Assembly (NCBI GenBank): GCA_046263155.1 | Contig: JBHELF010000160.1 | Span: 1 to 64,000 of the forward strand | DNA length: 64,000 nucleotides | Direction of reading: 5' to 3' | Source: DATADF01 sp046263155 | GTDB taxonomy: Bacteria; Actinomycetota; CADDZG01; WHSQ01 | Part shown: piece after piece, positions 41,046-49,034 of the stretch | Layout of the letters: every line of letters starts with the position of its first letter | How positions within the stretch are numbered: position 1 is the stretch's first letter | Position numbers and translations under genes: made by a program | Notes under the pieces: generated by a model | Database searches by the model: none | Seen by the model: the letters and a program-made list of their open reading frames with translations, nothing else | What the model was told of the DNA's origin: nothing

Positions 41046-41621
41046 GTGACCCAGAACCATTTGGTTGAGGAACTCGAAAGGGTCAAGGCCCTGGGTGGTT
41101 TAGTTCTCTATAGCAGGGACAATCCTGATCAAGATCCACCCAAGATCGTCTTCGAAACATTCCAACGCATCGTCGACGCAGAGCTGCCTATGAAGCTCCT
41201 CGACGAACCACATCCCGCGGTGGCCTCAGGTTTCAAGGACAACGCAACATCTTTGATGATGGCCAGCCACGCGGGCGTCGTGGAACTCGTTAAGGATCTC
41301 ATTCGAAGAGGTGCAGAGATCGAGGCGCGAGACGCAGACGGGTACACCGCGCTCATGTACGCAGCCAACATGGGAAGGGATGAAGTCGTTGATTTGCTGT
41401 TGCAAGCGGGTGCCGACGTCAATGCGATGGATAACCACCAATCCACCCCAGTGATGTTCGCGGCGCAGCATGACCATGTTTCTGCCGTCAAGAGGTTGAT
41501 CGACGCACGAGCGGATCTAAGCATTAGAGGTGATCACGGCCTAACAGCTCTCGGCTTCGCCAAACAGAATGGTCATAGGAAGACACGACGCATTCTGGAG
41601 AGAGCCGGGGCTACACCGTAG
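41046..41621 (+). CDS. ankyrin-repeat protein, N-terminal ExbD-like region possible
   Basis: This protein has 191 residues from GTG 41046. The C-terminal half has four ankyrin repeats (NATSLMMASHAGVVELVKDL, GYTALMYAANMGRDEVVDLL, QSTPVMFAAQHDHVSAVKRL, GLTALGFAKQNGHRKTRRIL). The frame is open back to 40878, and the extra 30 codons before the GTG read SLYVHLAADGGIFLIRGD, which with the following helix looks like an ExbD-like beta-alpha unit. No ATG, GTG or TTG exists there. The protein may start by frameshift from the 40790 gene or from a rare start. Ankyrin units bind proteins. This gene is central to the candidate system. Confidence 0.75.
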   Translation: MTQNHLVEELERVKALGGLVLYSRDNPDQDPPKIVFETFQRIVDAELPMKLLDEPHPAVASGFKDNATSLMMASHAGVVELVKDLIRRGAEIEARDADGYTALMYAANMGRDEVVDLLLQAGADVNAMDNHQSTPVMFAAQHDHVSAVKRLIDARADLSIRGDHGLTALGFAKQNGHRKTRRILERAGATP

Positions 41622-41632
41622 GAATGTGAGTC

Positions 41633-42445
41633 GTGAAAACACTCTTAGCAATCGTGGCATTCTGCGCGGCGGCCACAGCCGTTTTGGGATTCCTGGGGTA
41701 TCTCCCGAAAATCTTTGATGCGGTTAAGGGCCTCTATTTTCGGACTCCATTAGGCATCAAGCGTCGCTTCTACAAGCGCCTCCGCCGACTATCGCCAGAT
41801 GTTCAGCTTGATTACTTCTCCGACACGTTGGGACTAACGCCATTCTTTCGCAACACCCGAGGGGAGTTCAGTGAGCACGTTTACGTGCACAAGCTCTTCT
41901 ATTTGCAGGCCCTTGTCGATGAACAAGGCACCGTTGTTTCGTACGGCGTTACGACGCGGTCGAGCGATTTCACGCCAGCAATATGGCCGCACAACCTTCA
42001 CCCTGAGACCGTCCCGATGATACCGAATCTCCAGCTCGGAAGGTTTTCCTTCTCGGAGGTTCATCTCGACCCTGAAGAGATCAATGGTTGGGTGGGCGCA
42101 CGACGATTCGGTTATTCGGAATCGTTTTACACAGGCAATCCGGGCTTATACCGGCACTACATCCTCGGAATCAACGATGCCGGCTCAACTAATCTGGACT
42201 GGATTCGTGATCTAGATCGCTTGATACCTCCGAAAAGCGGGCCTCTGCTTAAAGTGGATCGAAAGACCGACTGGGACGACGTCACGCGCTTCCTAGAGCG
42301 GGATGACGTCGATGCCTTTCGTAAGGCCGCCAGGCCCAACACCTACGGCGTCACGAAGGCCCACTTTTCTTGGTCGGGAACAGACGGATCTTCGATTCCT
42401 CCGACTGGGCCAGATGCAGATCAGGTTCGGACTCTCAACGAATGA
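41633..42445 (+). CDS. membrane-anchored protein, unknown (element B cargo)
   Basis: This protein has 270 residues from GTG 41633 (AGGAATGTGAG upstream), 11 bp after the ankyrin gene. An N-terminal helix (TLLAIVAFCAAATAVLGFLG) is followed by a cytosolic basic stretch (KRRFYKRLRRL) and a large soluble domain with PFFRNTRGEFSEHVYVHKLF, WVGARRFGYSESFYTGNPGL and YRHYILGINDAG. The pattern loosely resembles ETEC_3214-type proteins of mobile elements, which I cannot verify. It is the last gene of the int-coupled run. Confidence 0.65.
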   Translation: MKTLLAIVAFCAAATAVLGFLGYLPKIFDAVKGLYFRTPLGIKRRFYKRLRRLSPDVQLDYFSDTLGLTPFFRNTRGEFSEHVYVHKLFYLQALVDEQGTVVSYGVTTRSSDFTPAIWPHNLHPETVPMIPNLQLGRFSFSEVHLDPEEINGWVGARRFGYSESFYTGNPGLYRHYILGINDAGSTNLDWIRDLDRLIPPKSGPLLKVDRKTDWDDVTRFLERDDVDAFRKAARPNTYGVTKAHFSWSGTDGSSIPPTGPDADQVRTLNE

Positions 42446-42459
42446 GATTGTTGATTGAG

Positions 42460-42479
42460 GAATGGCAATGGAATGGCAA
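42460..42479 (+). repeat. paired GAATGGCAA repeat, element B right arm-like site
   Basis: GAATGGCAA occurs at 42460-42468 and 42471-42479 (11-bp period), 50 bp from the tRNA-Lys 3' end. It matches the pair at 38019-38038. The unequal distance to the core on each side (about 110 and 50 bp) is as expected of an asymmetric attP. Confidence 0.65.
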
Positions 42480-42529
42480 AGCTCGGCCAAACGCGTGATG
42501 GCGCCTTGCAAACTGGCAGGTGAAAACGT

Positions 42530-42602
42530 GGGTGGCCAGGGAATCGAACCCTGAACCTACGGATTAAGAGTCCGTTGCTCTGCCTAATTGAGCTAGCCAC
42601 CC
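42530..42602 (-). tRNA. tRNA-Lys (anticodon CTT), integration target
   Basis: The reverse strand folds as GGGTGGC...GCCACCC with D-arm AGCTCAATTAGGCAGAGC, an anticodon loop CTCTTAA (anticodon CTT) and T-arm GGTTCGATTCC. The discriminator is A (42529) and CCA is not encoded. Its 3' part is repeated at 37861 and 35611, showing two successive insertions that left the functional tRNA intact. Confidence 0.96.
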
Positions 42603-42675
42603 GGTCGAGCGCAGTCTAATAGGGCGGTTTCAGGCGCCCGAGCGTTCATTGAGACGTAACGTCGATATGCGCGTT

Positions 42676-43185
42676 TTACATCCCAATGAATGGCGAGTCG
42701 GGTTCCTGTGGGATCGGAATACCGGCTCCGGCGGTGTACTTGAACTCGGCATCATGGCCCGTGTACATGCAGACGATGGCCTTCGTCATCTTCTCAGGAA
42801 CCTCGCCCGCTTCGCCCCCCGGGGCCCGCGTCTCATAGACGACCGTCTCCGGCGCGGCCGCGGGATAGGGCTGGCCCAACTCCGTATAGAAGCTCATATC
42901 CAGATCTGCCTGAAGCGCTGCCGAGGTGGGCTCGACACGGAAACCCTTGCCCCAAGTCCTTCGATCAACGTCGAAGACGTAACCGAATACGCCATTGAAT
43001 TGATCGCCGGTCAGGATCGTGAGGTTGCGAGTGATTCCCGGAAAGCAGCTCTGGGGTTGCGGGGGAGCAGGAGCCATGAAGGTGATGGCCCCCTCGACTA
43101 CTTGCCTCTTTCCGCGCGGCTGACCCACGACCGGAGTGGCCAACAGAAGAATCGAGCAGGCGAGTGCAACGGAATACCGGAACAT
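42676..43185 (-). CDS. secreted protein, unknown
   Basis: This protein has 169 residues from ATG 43185 (GAGAGG upstream; GTG 43203 is the alternative). A signal peptide ends TPVVGQP. The mature protein has Cys residues in QSCFPG and IVCMYTG and an aromatic-rich region (GVFGYVFDVDRRTWGKGFRV). It lies between two tRNA genes, both on the same strand. No family is recognised. Confidence 0.7.
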   Translation of the reverse strand: MFRYSVALACSILLLATPVVGQPRGKRQVVEGAITFMAPAPPQPQSCFPGITRNLTILTGDQFNGVFGYVFDVDRRTWGKGFRVEPTSAALQADLDMSFYTELGQPYPAAAPETVVYETRAPGGEAGEVPEKMTKAIVCMYTGHDAEFKYTAGAGIPIPQEPDSPFIGM

Positions 43186-43273
43186 GACCTCTCGATTCGG
43201 CACCCTTTCGTGGATCCCTCACGCTTTCTCCCAGAAGACTGTGAGCGAATCCAAGGGATCGGCAAAGGCAGAG

Positions 43274-43349
43274 GGCGACCGACCGGATTCGAACCGGCGA
43301 CATCCTGGACCACAACCAGGCGCTCTAACCATGCTGAGCTACGGCCGCC
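43274..43349 (-). tRNA. tRNA-His (anticodon GTG)
   Basis: The reverse strand begins with the extra G(-1) found only in tRNA-His, then acceptor GCGGCCG, TA, D-arm, anticodon loop TTGTGGT (anticodon GTG), T-arm GGTTCGAATCC and acceptor CGGTCGC with C73 opposite G(-1). CCA is not encoded. Confidence 0.95.
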
Positions 43350-43392
43350 ACGACTACGAAAAACAGCGTAGCAGGGCCCCAAATCATTCCCA

Positions 43393-44583
43393 CTACGCGG
43401 CCCCCGCCTTTACGGCGGCGCCGGATCCCACTCGCGCCCGGACTTGCAAGAGCGTGAATCCGGCGAAGGCGACGACGGCCGCGGCGGCGAAGGCCCCCCG
43501 ATAGCCGAGCGCGCCGGCGACCGCGCCGGCACTGAGCGCTCCGATTCCAAACGAGAGATCGAAGAAGGCAGTGAATGTGCTGACCACCGAGGCGCGCTCC
43601 GACACCGGCGCCGACCTCACGGCCAAGGTCATGAGGGCGGGAAAGAGAAGGGAGTGGCCCAGCGAAAAGAGGACCGTTCCTACGTAGAGGCCGGCGGAGG
43701 AGTGCCACAGCGCGATCACGGCGAAGCCACTCGAGGCCAGGGCCAGAGCGGCGCGCGAACTTCGGCTCGGACCGAGCACGTCCGGGATGCGCGCCCCGAA
43801 AGCTCGTACGAGCATCACGATCACCGAGTGCAAGGCAAAGATGAATCTCGATCCCGATAGGCCCAAGGTCAGGGCATAGAGCGGAACGAAACTCGCGAAG
43901 CTCGCCAGGCCCCAGATATTCGTTGAGAGGATCAGCCCAGGGAAAAGCCCTCCGCGGTGAACGAGATGTCGCCGACCAGTTTCTTCGACATCCGGTCGCG
44001 TCTCCGGCACCCACAGCCCTACGAGTGCCGCGACCAGCGCGCTGACGGCTGCGATCACCCAGGCGGCATCAAAGCCGAGCGACAGGGAGCTCTCGCCCAA
44101 CAGAGGTCCCAAAGCCAAGCCCATGAAGAGCGCGAGAGAGAAGTAACTGAAGGCCTCGCCGCGGCGCTCGTCGGGAGCGAGGTCGTTGATGGTGCTTGCC
44201 GCTCCCACGTAGAAGGCTGCTTCCCCTGCGCCGCTCAATACCCGAAGGATGATGAGGGGAGCAATCGAGTCGGCGACGAGATACCCGGCGATCGAGGCCG
44301 ACACGATCGAGGCCCCCGACACGACGAGGACCTTGCGGCCTCGACGGTCGCCGATCAGGCCGATCAGTGGTCGCAACAAAACCGCGGCCAGCGCAAACGA
44401 CCCAATAACGATTCCCACAGCCAGGTCGCTGCCTCCCAGTGGGCCCCCGACGTAGCGCGGCAACGTCGGCAGCAATGCGCCGACGGAGAGGAAGTAAGCG
44501 AAGGTCGAGAGCATGACCAACAGGAAGACCGAGCTGATTAGCTGGGGCCGCGCGTCATCCCCAGGAGATGTTGCCGGAACCAT
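43393..44583 (-). CDS. MFS transporter
   Basis: This 396-residue protein has about twelve membrane segments with the MFS loop motif GLIGDRRGRKVLVVSG between helices 2 and 3, as in drug/H+ antiporters. A weaker second loop (ARIPDVLGPSR) joins the halves. The start is ATG 44583. The substrate is unknown; multidrug or small-metabolite efflux is most likely. Confidence 0.9.
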   Translation of the reverse strand: MVPATSPGDDARPQLISSVFLLVMLSTFAYFLSVGALLPTLPRYVGGPLGGSDLAVGIVIGSFALAAVLLRPLIGLIGDRRGRKVLVVSGASIVSASIAGYLVADSIAPLIILRVLSGAGEAAFYVGAASTINDLAPDERRGEAFSYFSLALFMGLALGPLLGESSLSLGFDAAWVIAAVSALVAALVGLWVPETRPDVEETGRRHLVHRGGLFPGLILSTNIWGLASFASFVPLYALTLGLSGSRFIFALHSVIVMLVRAFGARIPDVLGPSRSSRAALALASSGFAVIALWHSSAGLYVGTVLFSLGHSLLFPALMTLAVRSAPVSERASVVSTFTAFFDLSFGIGALSAGAVAGALGYRGAFAAAAVVAFAGFTLLQVRARVGSGAAVKAGAA

Positions 44584-44643
44584 TCGGCCTCCGAATGCGA
44601 TCTGCGGGGCGCCTACCCTAGTGGGCGCGCACCGGACGTTCGG

Positions 44644-45210
44644 TTAGGCCTTGCGGCCCACAATCGCCAAGAGCTCCGTCTGACGGTCGGCGTCCGCGGG
44701 GGTCGTCTGTCGATCGCCGTACAGGCCACTCGCCCGTATAGCCGCCTCGCGCTCGCGCACATAGTCGTAACAAGCGTTGATGAGCTCCGGCTCCATCTTC
44801 TCGTCGGCCCCAATCGCCCTCGCTAGGTCCCAGCCGTGGATCAGATGGTCCATGAAGAGTTCCCAGAAGTACTCCTCGGCCCTCGTCTCGCCGCGCGACA
44901 GATGCACGGTCTTATCGATGGCGCCCTCTATTTGTAGGGCGTCCGTGGTGTGCCTATGCGCTTCGCGCCAAGCGGCCTTGGGATCGTTTCCGAGGATGTC
45001 GCCGTCGTAACGGTCACCGACCTGATCCGCCGTTTCGCCCTTGAGCAGCGGCGGAATCCACAGGTTCTCATAGACCATGTGCCGGACCAGTTCCTTTACA
45101 TCCCAATCGGTACACGGGGTTGCGTCTTCCCACTGGTCGTCTTTGATCTGCTCGACCTTCTGGTCGAAGAAGGTCGAGGCCCGTCGCAACAGATCCAGAA
45201 CGTCTCTCAC
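44644..45210 (-). CDS. TIGR03086-like DinB-superfamily protein (mycothiol-dependent enzyme type)
   Basis: This protein has 188 residues from GTG 45210, chosen because GGGAGG precedes it; TTG 45273 would add an unlikely N-terminus. The DinB/maleylpyruvate-isomerase fold is shown by LDLLRRASTFFDQKVEQI, TPCTDWDVKELVRHMVYENL and FMDHLIHGWDLARAIG with metal-binding His. In actinobacteria such proteins use mycothiol. It may detoxify or isomerise a small molecule. Confidence 0.8.
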   Translation of the reverse strand: MRDVLDLLRRASTFFDQKVEQIKDDQWEDATPCTDWDVKELVRHMVYENLWIPPLLKGETADQVGDRYDGDILGNDPKAAWREAHRHTTDALQIEGAIDKTVHLSRGETRAEEYFWELFMDHLIHGWDLARAIGADEKMEPELINACYDYVREREAAIRASGLYGDRQTTPADADRQTELLAIVGRKA

Positions 45211-45392
45211 CGGCCCTCCCGGCGTCACAGTTGGAGGCGGGTCATCGAGCCACCTCCGCTTTTGGATGTCCAATCAAGGCTGGTCCTAACGCCGCCCCAG
45301 GTTGCCGTCAACCGCTCTGCCGCTGCGGGCCGAAGGCACGGCCTTGGCGGGCGCACTAACCTGGTGTCGGCACTTTCGTCGACAGGAGGGCC

Positions 45393-48300
45393 GTGGACAA
45401 AGAGGACATCGAGCGCGAGGCATTCGGGCCTAACGTCTGGCTGGTCGACGAGATGTACCGCCGCTACCAGGAAAATCCCCAGGCGGTCGGGGAGCAGTGG
45501 CGAGAGTTCTTTGCCGATTACAAGCCCGGCATGGATGCCGCTCACAAAACGAAGGCGAGCGGTGAGTCCGAGGCCTCCACGGCCGTCGAGCCCCCGGCCG
45601 AGCCGGAGGAGGCCAAGCCCCTGGCGGAGGTCAGGCCGCTTCGCCCGGAGCAGGCCCAGCCGGCTCCGCCCGAGACGGTCGAGGACGCGACTCCTTTGCG
45701 AGGCGTCGCCGCCCGGATCGCCGAGAACATGGAGGCGTCGCTCGGCGTTCCGACAGCGACCTCAGTGCGCCACGTTCCGGCGAAATTGCTGGAAGAGAAC
45801 CGACGCATCATCAATCGCTATCTCGAGGGTACGCGCGGTGGCGGCAAGGTTTCCTTTACACACTTGATCGGGTACGCGCTTCTGAAGGCCCTCGAGATGC
45901 GTCCGGGGATGAAGGTCAGCTATACCGAGATCGACGGGAAACCCCACGCGGTCCATCACAAACACGTCAACTTCGGTCTCGCCATCGACATCGAGCGTTC
46001 AGACGGAACGCGAACGCTGCTCGTGCCGAACATCAAGCTGGCCGACGAGCTCGACTTCGCCGACTTCTGGGCCGCCTACGAGGATCTGATACGACGTGTA
46101 CGCGCCAATGACTTGTCGCCGGAGGATTTCGCCGGCACCACGGTGACACTGACTAATCCCGGAACGGTGGGGACGCGTATGTCGGTGCCGCGGCTGATGC
46201 CCAACCAGGGGCTGATAGTGGGCACAGGCGCCATCGATTACCCGCCCGAGTACGAGGCCTCGGACCCCCGCGCACTCGCGCGGCTGGGCGTGAGCAAGGT
46301 CCTGACCATCACCAGCACTTACGACCACCGTGTCATTCAGGGAGCCGAATCGGGGCAGTTCCTGGCCCAGGTGCATCAGCTGGTACTGGGCAGCGAGCGT
46401 TTTTACGACGAAGTCTTCGCTTCGCTCGGCATCCCTTACGCGCCGGTCAGGTGGAGCCGAGACATCGCGCTGATGGACGATCTGGACACCGCTCTTGATA
46501 AGCAATCGATGGTCGGCCGTCTTACCGCGATGTACCGGGTACGCGGCCATCTCCTCGCCGAGCTGAATCCCATCGGTTGGGAGCTGCTCTATCACCCGGA
46601 ACTAGACCTGGCTCACTACGGCCTCAGCGTTTGGGATCTCGATCGGGAGTTTTTGACCGACGGCCTGCCCGGCCCCCGCAAGATGCAGCTCCGGGAGATA
46701 GTCGAGATTCTGCGCGATGCCTACTGCCGCCATATCGGGATCGAGTTCATGCACATCTCCGATCCCGACCAAAAGCTGTGGGTGCAAGAGCGGGTAGAGG
46801 CGCCCGACGCCGATGAGCTCGCGCCCGAGGACAAAAAGCATTTGCTGGACCGACTGAACGCCGCGGAGTCCTTCGAGACATTCCTGCACTCCAAATATTT
46901 GGGACACAAGCGTTTCTCGCTCGAGGGGGCCGAGAGCCTCATCCCGATGTTGGACGAACTTCTGACTCAAGCCGCTGCGGCGGGAATGGTTGAGGCCGTT
47001 CTGGGAATGGCACATCGCGGGCGCCTGAACGTTCTCGCCAACATCGTTGGAAAGCCGCTCCGCGAGATCTTCCGGGAGTTCGAGGGCGACATCGATCCCA
47101 ACTCCGTTCAGGGATCGGGAGACGTGAAGTACCACCTCGGAATGACCGGCAGCTTCACGTCGCGTTTCGGCGACGAGCTCGGCGTCGTCCTGGCATCCAA
47201 CCCCTCACATCTCGAGGCTGTGGATGCGGTGGTGGAGGGCATGACGCGCGCGAAGCAGGATTTGTTGGGCGGGGGCGCGGACGAGAAGCTCCTGCCCGTG
47301 CTGCTCCATGGAGACGCCGCATTCGCGGGACAGGGAGTGGTAGCCGAGACGTTCAACATGTCCACGCTTCCCGGCTACCGGGTAGGGGGGACGGTTCACA
47401 TAGTCGTGAACAACCTGATTGGTTTCACGACCGCGCCGACGGCCGGCCGCTCCAGTACCTACGCGACCGATATCGCAAAGATCGTGCAGGCCCCCATCTT
47501 TCACGTCAACGGCGACGATCCGGAGGCTTGCCTGCGCGTCATGCGCCTCGCCTTTGCCTACCGCCAGAAGTTCAAGAAGGATGTCGTGATCGACCTCGTT
47601 TGTTACCGGCGCTATGGCCATAACGAGGCCGACGAGCCGGCGTTCACCCAACCGTTGATGTACGCACGCATCGAGGAGCGGAGATCGGTGCGCAAGCTCT
47701 ACACGGAGTTGTTGCTGAACCGCGGCGAGCTCACCGTCGAGGAGGCCGAGCGCGCTCTCGAGGATTTCAAGGCGAAGTTGCAACAAGCCTTCGACGAGAC
47801 CAGGAAGGAGGAGCGCCCTCCGGATCTCCGCGCCGCGCGACCGCCGGAGCCGATAGGTGTCCTACCGCCCGTCGAGACTGGAGTGACCCGTGAGCGTCTG
47901 GATACCGTGCACCGGGCCATCACATCTTGGCCCCCGACCTTCGAGCCCCATCCGAAGCTTGCAAAGATGCTCGAGAAGAGGCGCGATCTTCTCGACCGCA
48001 ACGCGATCGACTGGGCGGCGGCCGAGGCTCTGGCCTTCGGATCGTTGCTGATCGAAGGAACCACCGTGAGGCTTTCCGGCCAGGACTCGCGACGCGGGAC
48101 CTTCAGCCAGAGACATTCCGTGCTGGTCGATCACCGCACCGGCGAGGAATACGTGCCGCTCAACCATTTGCAGCCGGCCCAGGCCCCATTCCGCGCCTTC
48201 GACAGCCTGTTGTCTGAGTACGCGGCGATGGCGTTTGAGTACGGCTATTCGGTGGCCAACGGGGATGCGCTCGTTTGTTGGGAGGCCCAATTCGGCGACT

Positions 48301-49034
48301 TCATGAACGGCGCCCAGATCGTGATCGATCAGTTCCTGGTGGCCGGTGAAGACAAGTGGGACCAGGCCTCGGGACTCGTCCTTCTTCTGCCGCATGGTTA
48401 CGAGGGTCAGGGTCCGGAGCATTCCAGCGCGCGCCTGGAAAGGTTTCTGTCCCTTGCCGCTGAGGATTCGATCCAGGTAGTTCAGCCCACGACACCCGCG
48501 CAGTACTTTCACGTGTTGCGTCGCCAGATGCTTCGCTCGGTGCGCAAGCCGTTGATCATCCTGACGCCCAAGTCGCTGCTCAGGCATCCGGCGGCCAGAA
48601 GCGCGACCGCGGATCTAGAAACCGGCCAGTTCCGGGAAACTCTCGACGATCCGCGCGTCGATGATCCTTCGACAGTCGCCCGCATCCTCGTGTGTAGTGG
48701 GAAGGTCGCCTACGACCTCGATAAGCAGCGGACCGAGCGCAAGGCAAGGGCGGCCATCGTGAGACTCGAGCAGCTTTATCCGTTCCCGCGCGCGCAACTG
48801 GCAGAGATCTTCGACCGCTACGCGAACGCCAACGATGTGCGCTGGGTGCAGGAGGAGCCGGAGAACATGGGGGCCTGGGCGTTCATCCATCACCGACTCG
48901 AGGGCCGGCTGCCCGAACGTCTGGATCTAACCTTCGCGGCGCGTGCGGAGAGCGCCAGCCCCGCGACCGGCAGCCACACCGTGCACGAGCAGGAACAAGA
49001 GGACTTGATGGAGCACGCCTTCGTAGACCTCTAA
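45393..49034 (+). CDS. kgd: multifunctional 2-oxoglutarate decarboxylase/dehydrogenase E1/E2 (Kgd/OdhA)
   Basis: This 1213-residue fusion is the hallmark of Actinobacteria. An N-terminal segment (EAFGPNVWLVDEMYRRYQEN) is followed by a Pro/Ala/Glu linker and an E2 succinyltransferase core (about residues 105-345: KHVNFGLAIDIE, PRLMPNQGLIVGTGAI, catalytic DHRVIQG near 311). The E1 thiamine-diphosphate part follows (GDAAFAGQGVVAET near 640, CYRRYGHNEADEPAFTQP). There is no lipoyl domain, so it needs a separate lipoyl-bearing partner. It acts at the 2-oxoglutarate step of the TCA cycle. GTG 45393 start. Its stop overlaps the convergent gene's stop by 4 nt. Confidence 0.98.
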   Translation: MDKEDIEREAFGPNVWLVDEMYRRYQENPQAVGEQWREFFADYKPGMDAAHKTKASGESEASTAVEPPAEPEEAKPLAEVRPLRPEQAQPAPPETVEDATPLRGVAARIAENMEASLGVPTATSVRHVPAKLLEENRRIINRYLEGTRGGGKVSFTHLIGYALLKALEMRPGMKVSYTEIDGKPHAVHHKHVNFGLAIDIERSDGTRTLLVPNIKLADELDFADFWAAYEDLIRRVRANDLSPEDFAGTTVTLTNPGTVGTRMSVPRLMPNQGLIVGTGAIDYPPEYEASDPRALARLGVSKVLTITSTYDHRVIQGAESGQFLAQVHQLVLGSERFYDEVFASLGIPYAPVRWSRDIALMDDLDTALDKQSMVGRLTAMYRVRGHLLAELNPIGWELLYHPELDLAHYGLSVWDLDREFLTDGLPGPRKMQLREIVEILRDAYCRHIGIEFMHISDPDQKLWVQERVEAPDADELAPEDKKHLLDRLNAAESFETFLHSKYLGHKRFSLEGAESLIPMLDELLTQAAAAGMVEAVLGMAHRGRLNVLANIVGKPLREIFREFEGDIDPNSVQGSGDVKYHLGMTGSFTSRFGDELGVVLASNPSHLEAVDAVVEGMTRAKQDLLGGGADEKLLPVLLHGDAAFAGQGVVAETFNMSTLPGYRVGGTVHIVVNNLIGFTTAPTAGRSSTYATDIAKIVQAPIFHVNGDDPEACLRVMRLAFAYRQKFKKDVVIDLVCYRRYGHNEADEPAFTQPLMYARIEERRSVRKLYTELLLNRGELTVEEAERALEDFKAKLQQAFDETRKEERPPDLRAARPPEPIGVLPPVETGVTRERLDTVHRAITSWPPTFEPHPKLAKMLEKRRDLLDRNAIDWAAAEALAFGSLLIEGTTVRLSGQDSRRGTFSQRHSVLVDHRTGEEYVPLNHLQPAQAPFRAFDSLLSEYAAMAFEYGYSVANGDALVCWEAQFGDFMNGAQIVIDQFLVAGEDKWDQASGLVLLLPHGYEGQGPEHSSARLERFLSLAAEDSIQVVQPTTPAQYFHVLRRQMLRSVRKPLIILTPKSLLRHPAARSATADLETGQFRETLDDPRVDDPSTVARILVCSGKVAYDLDKQRTERKARAAIVRLEQLYPFPRAQLAEIFDRYANANDVRWVQEEPENMGAWAFIHHRLEGRLPERLDLTFAARAESASPATGSHTVHEQEQEDLMEHAFVDL

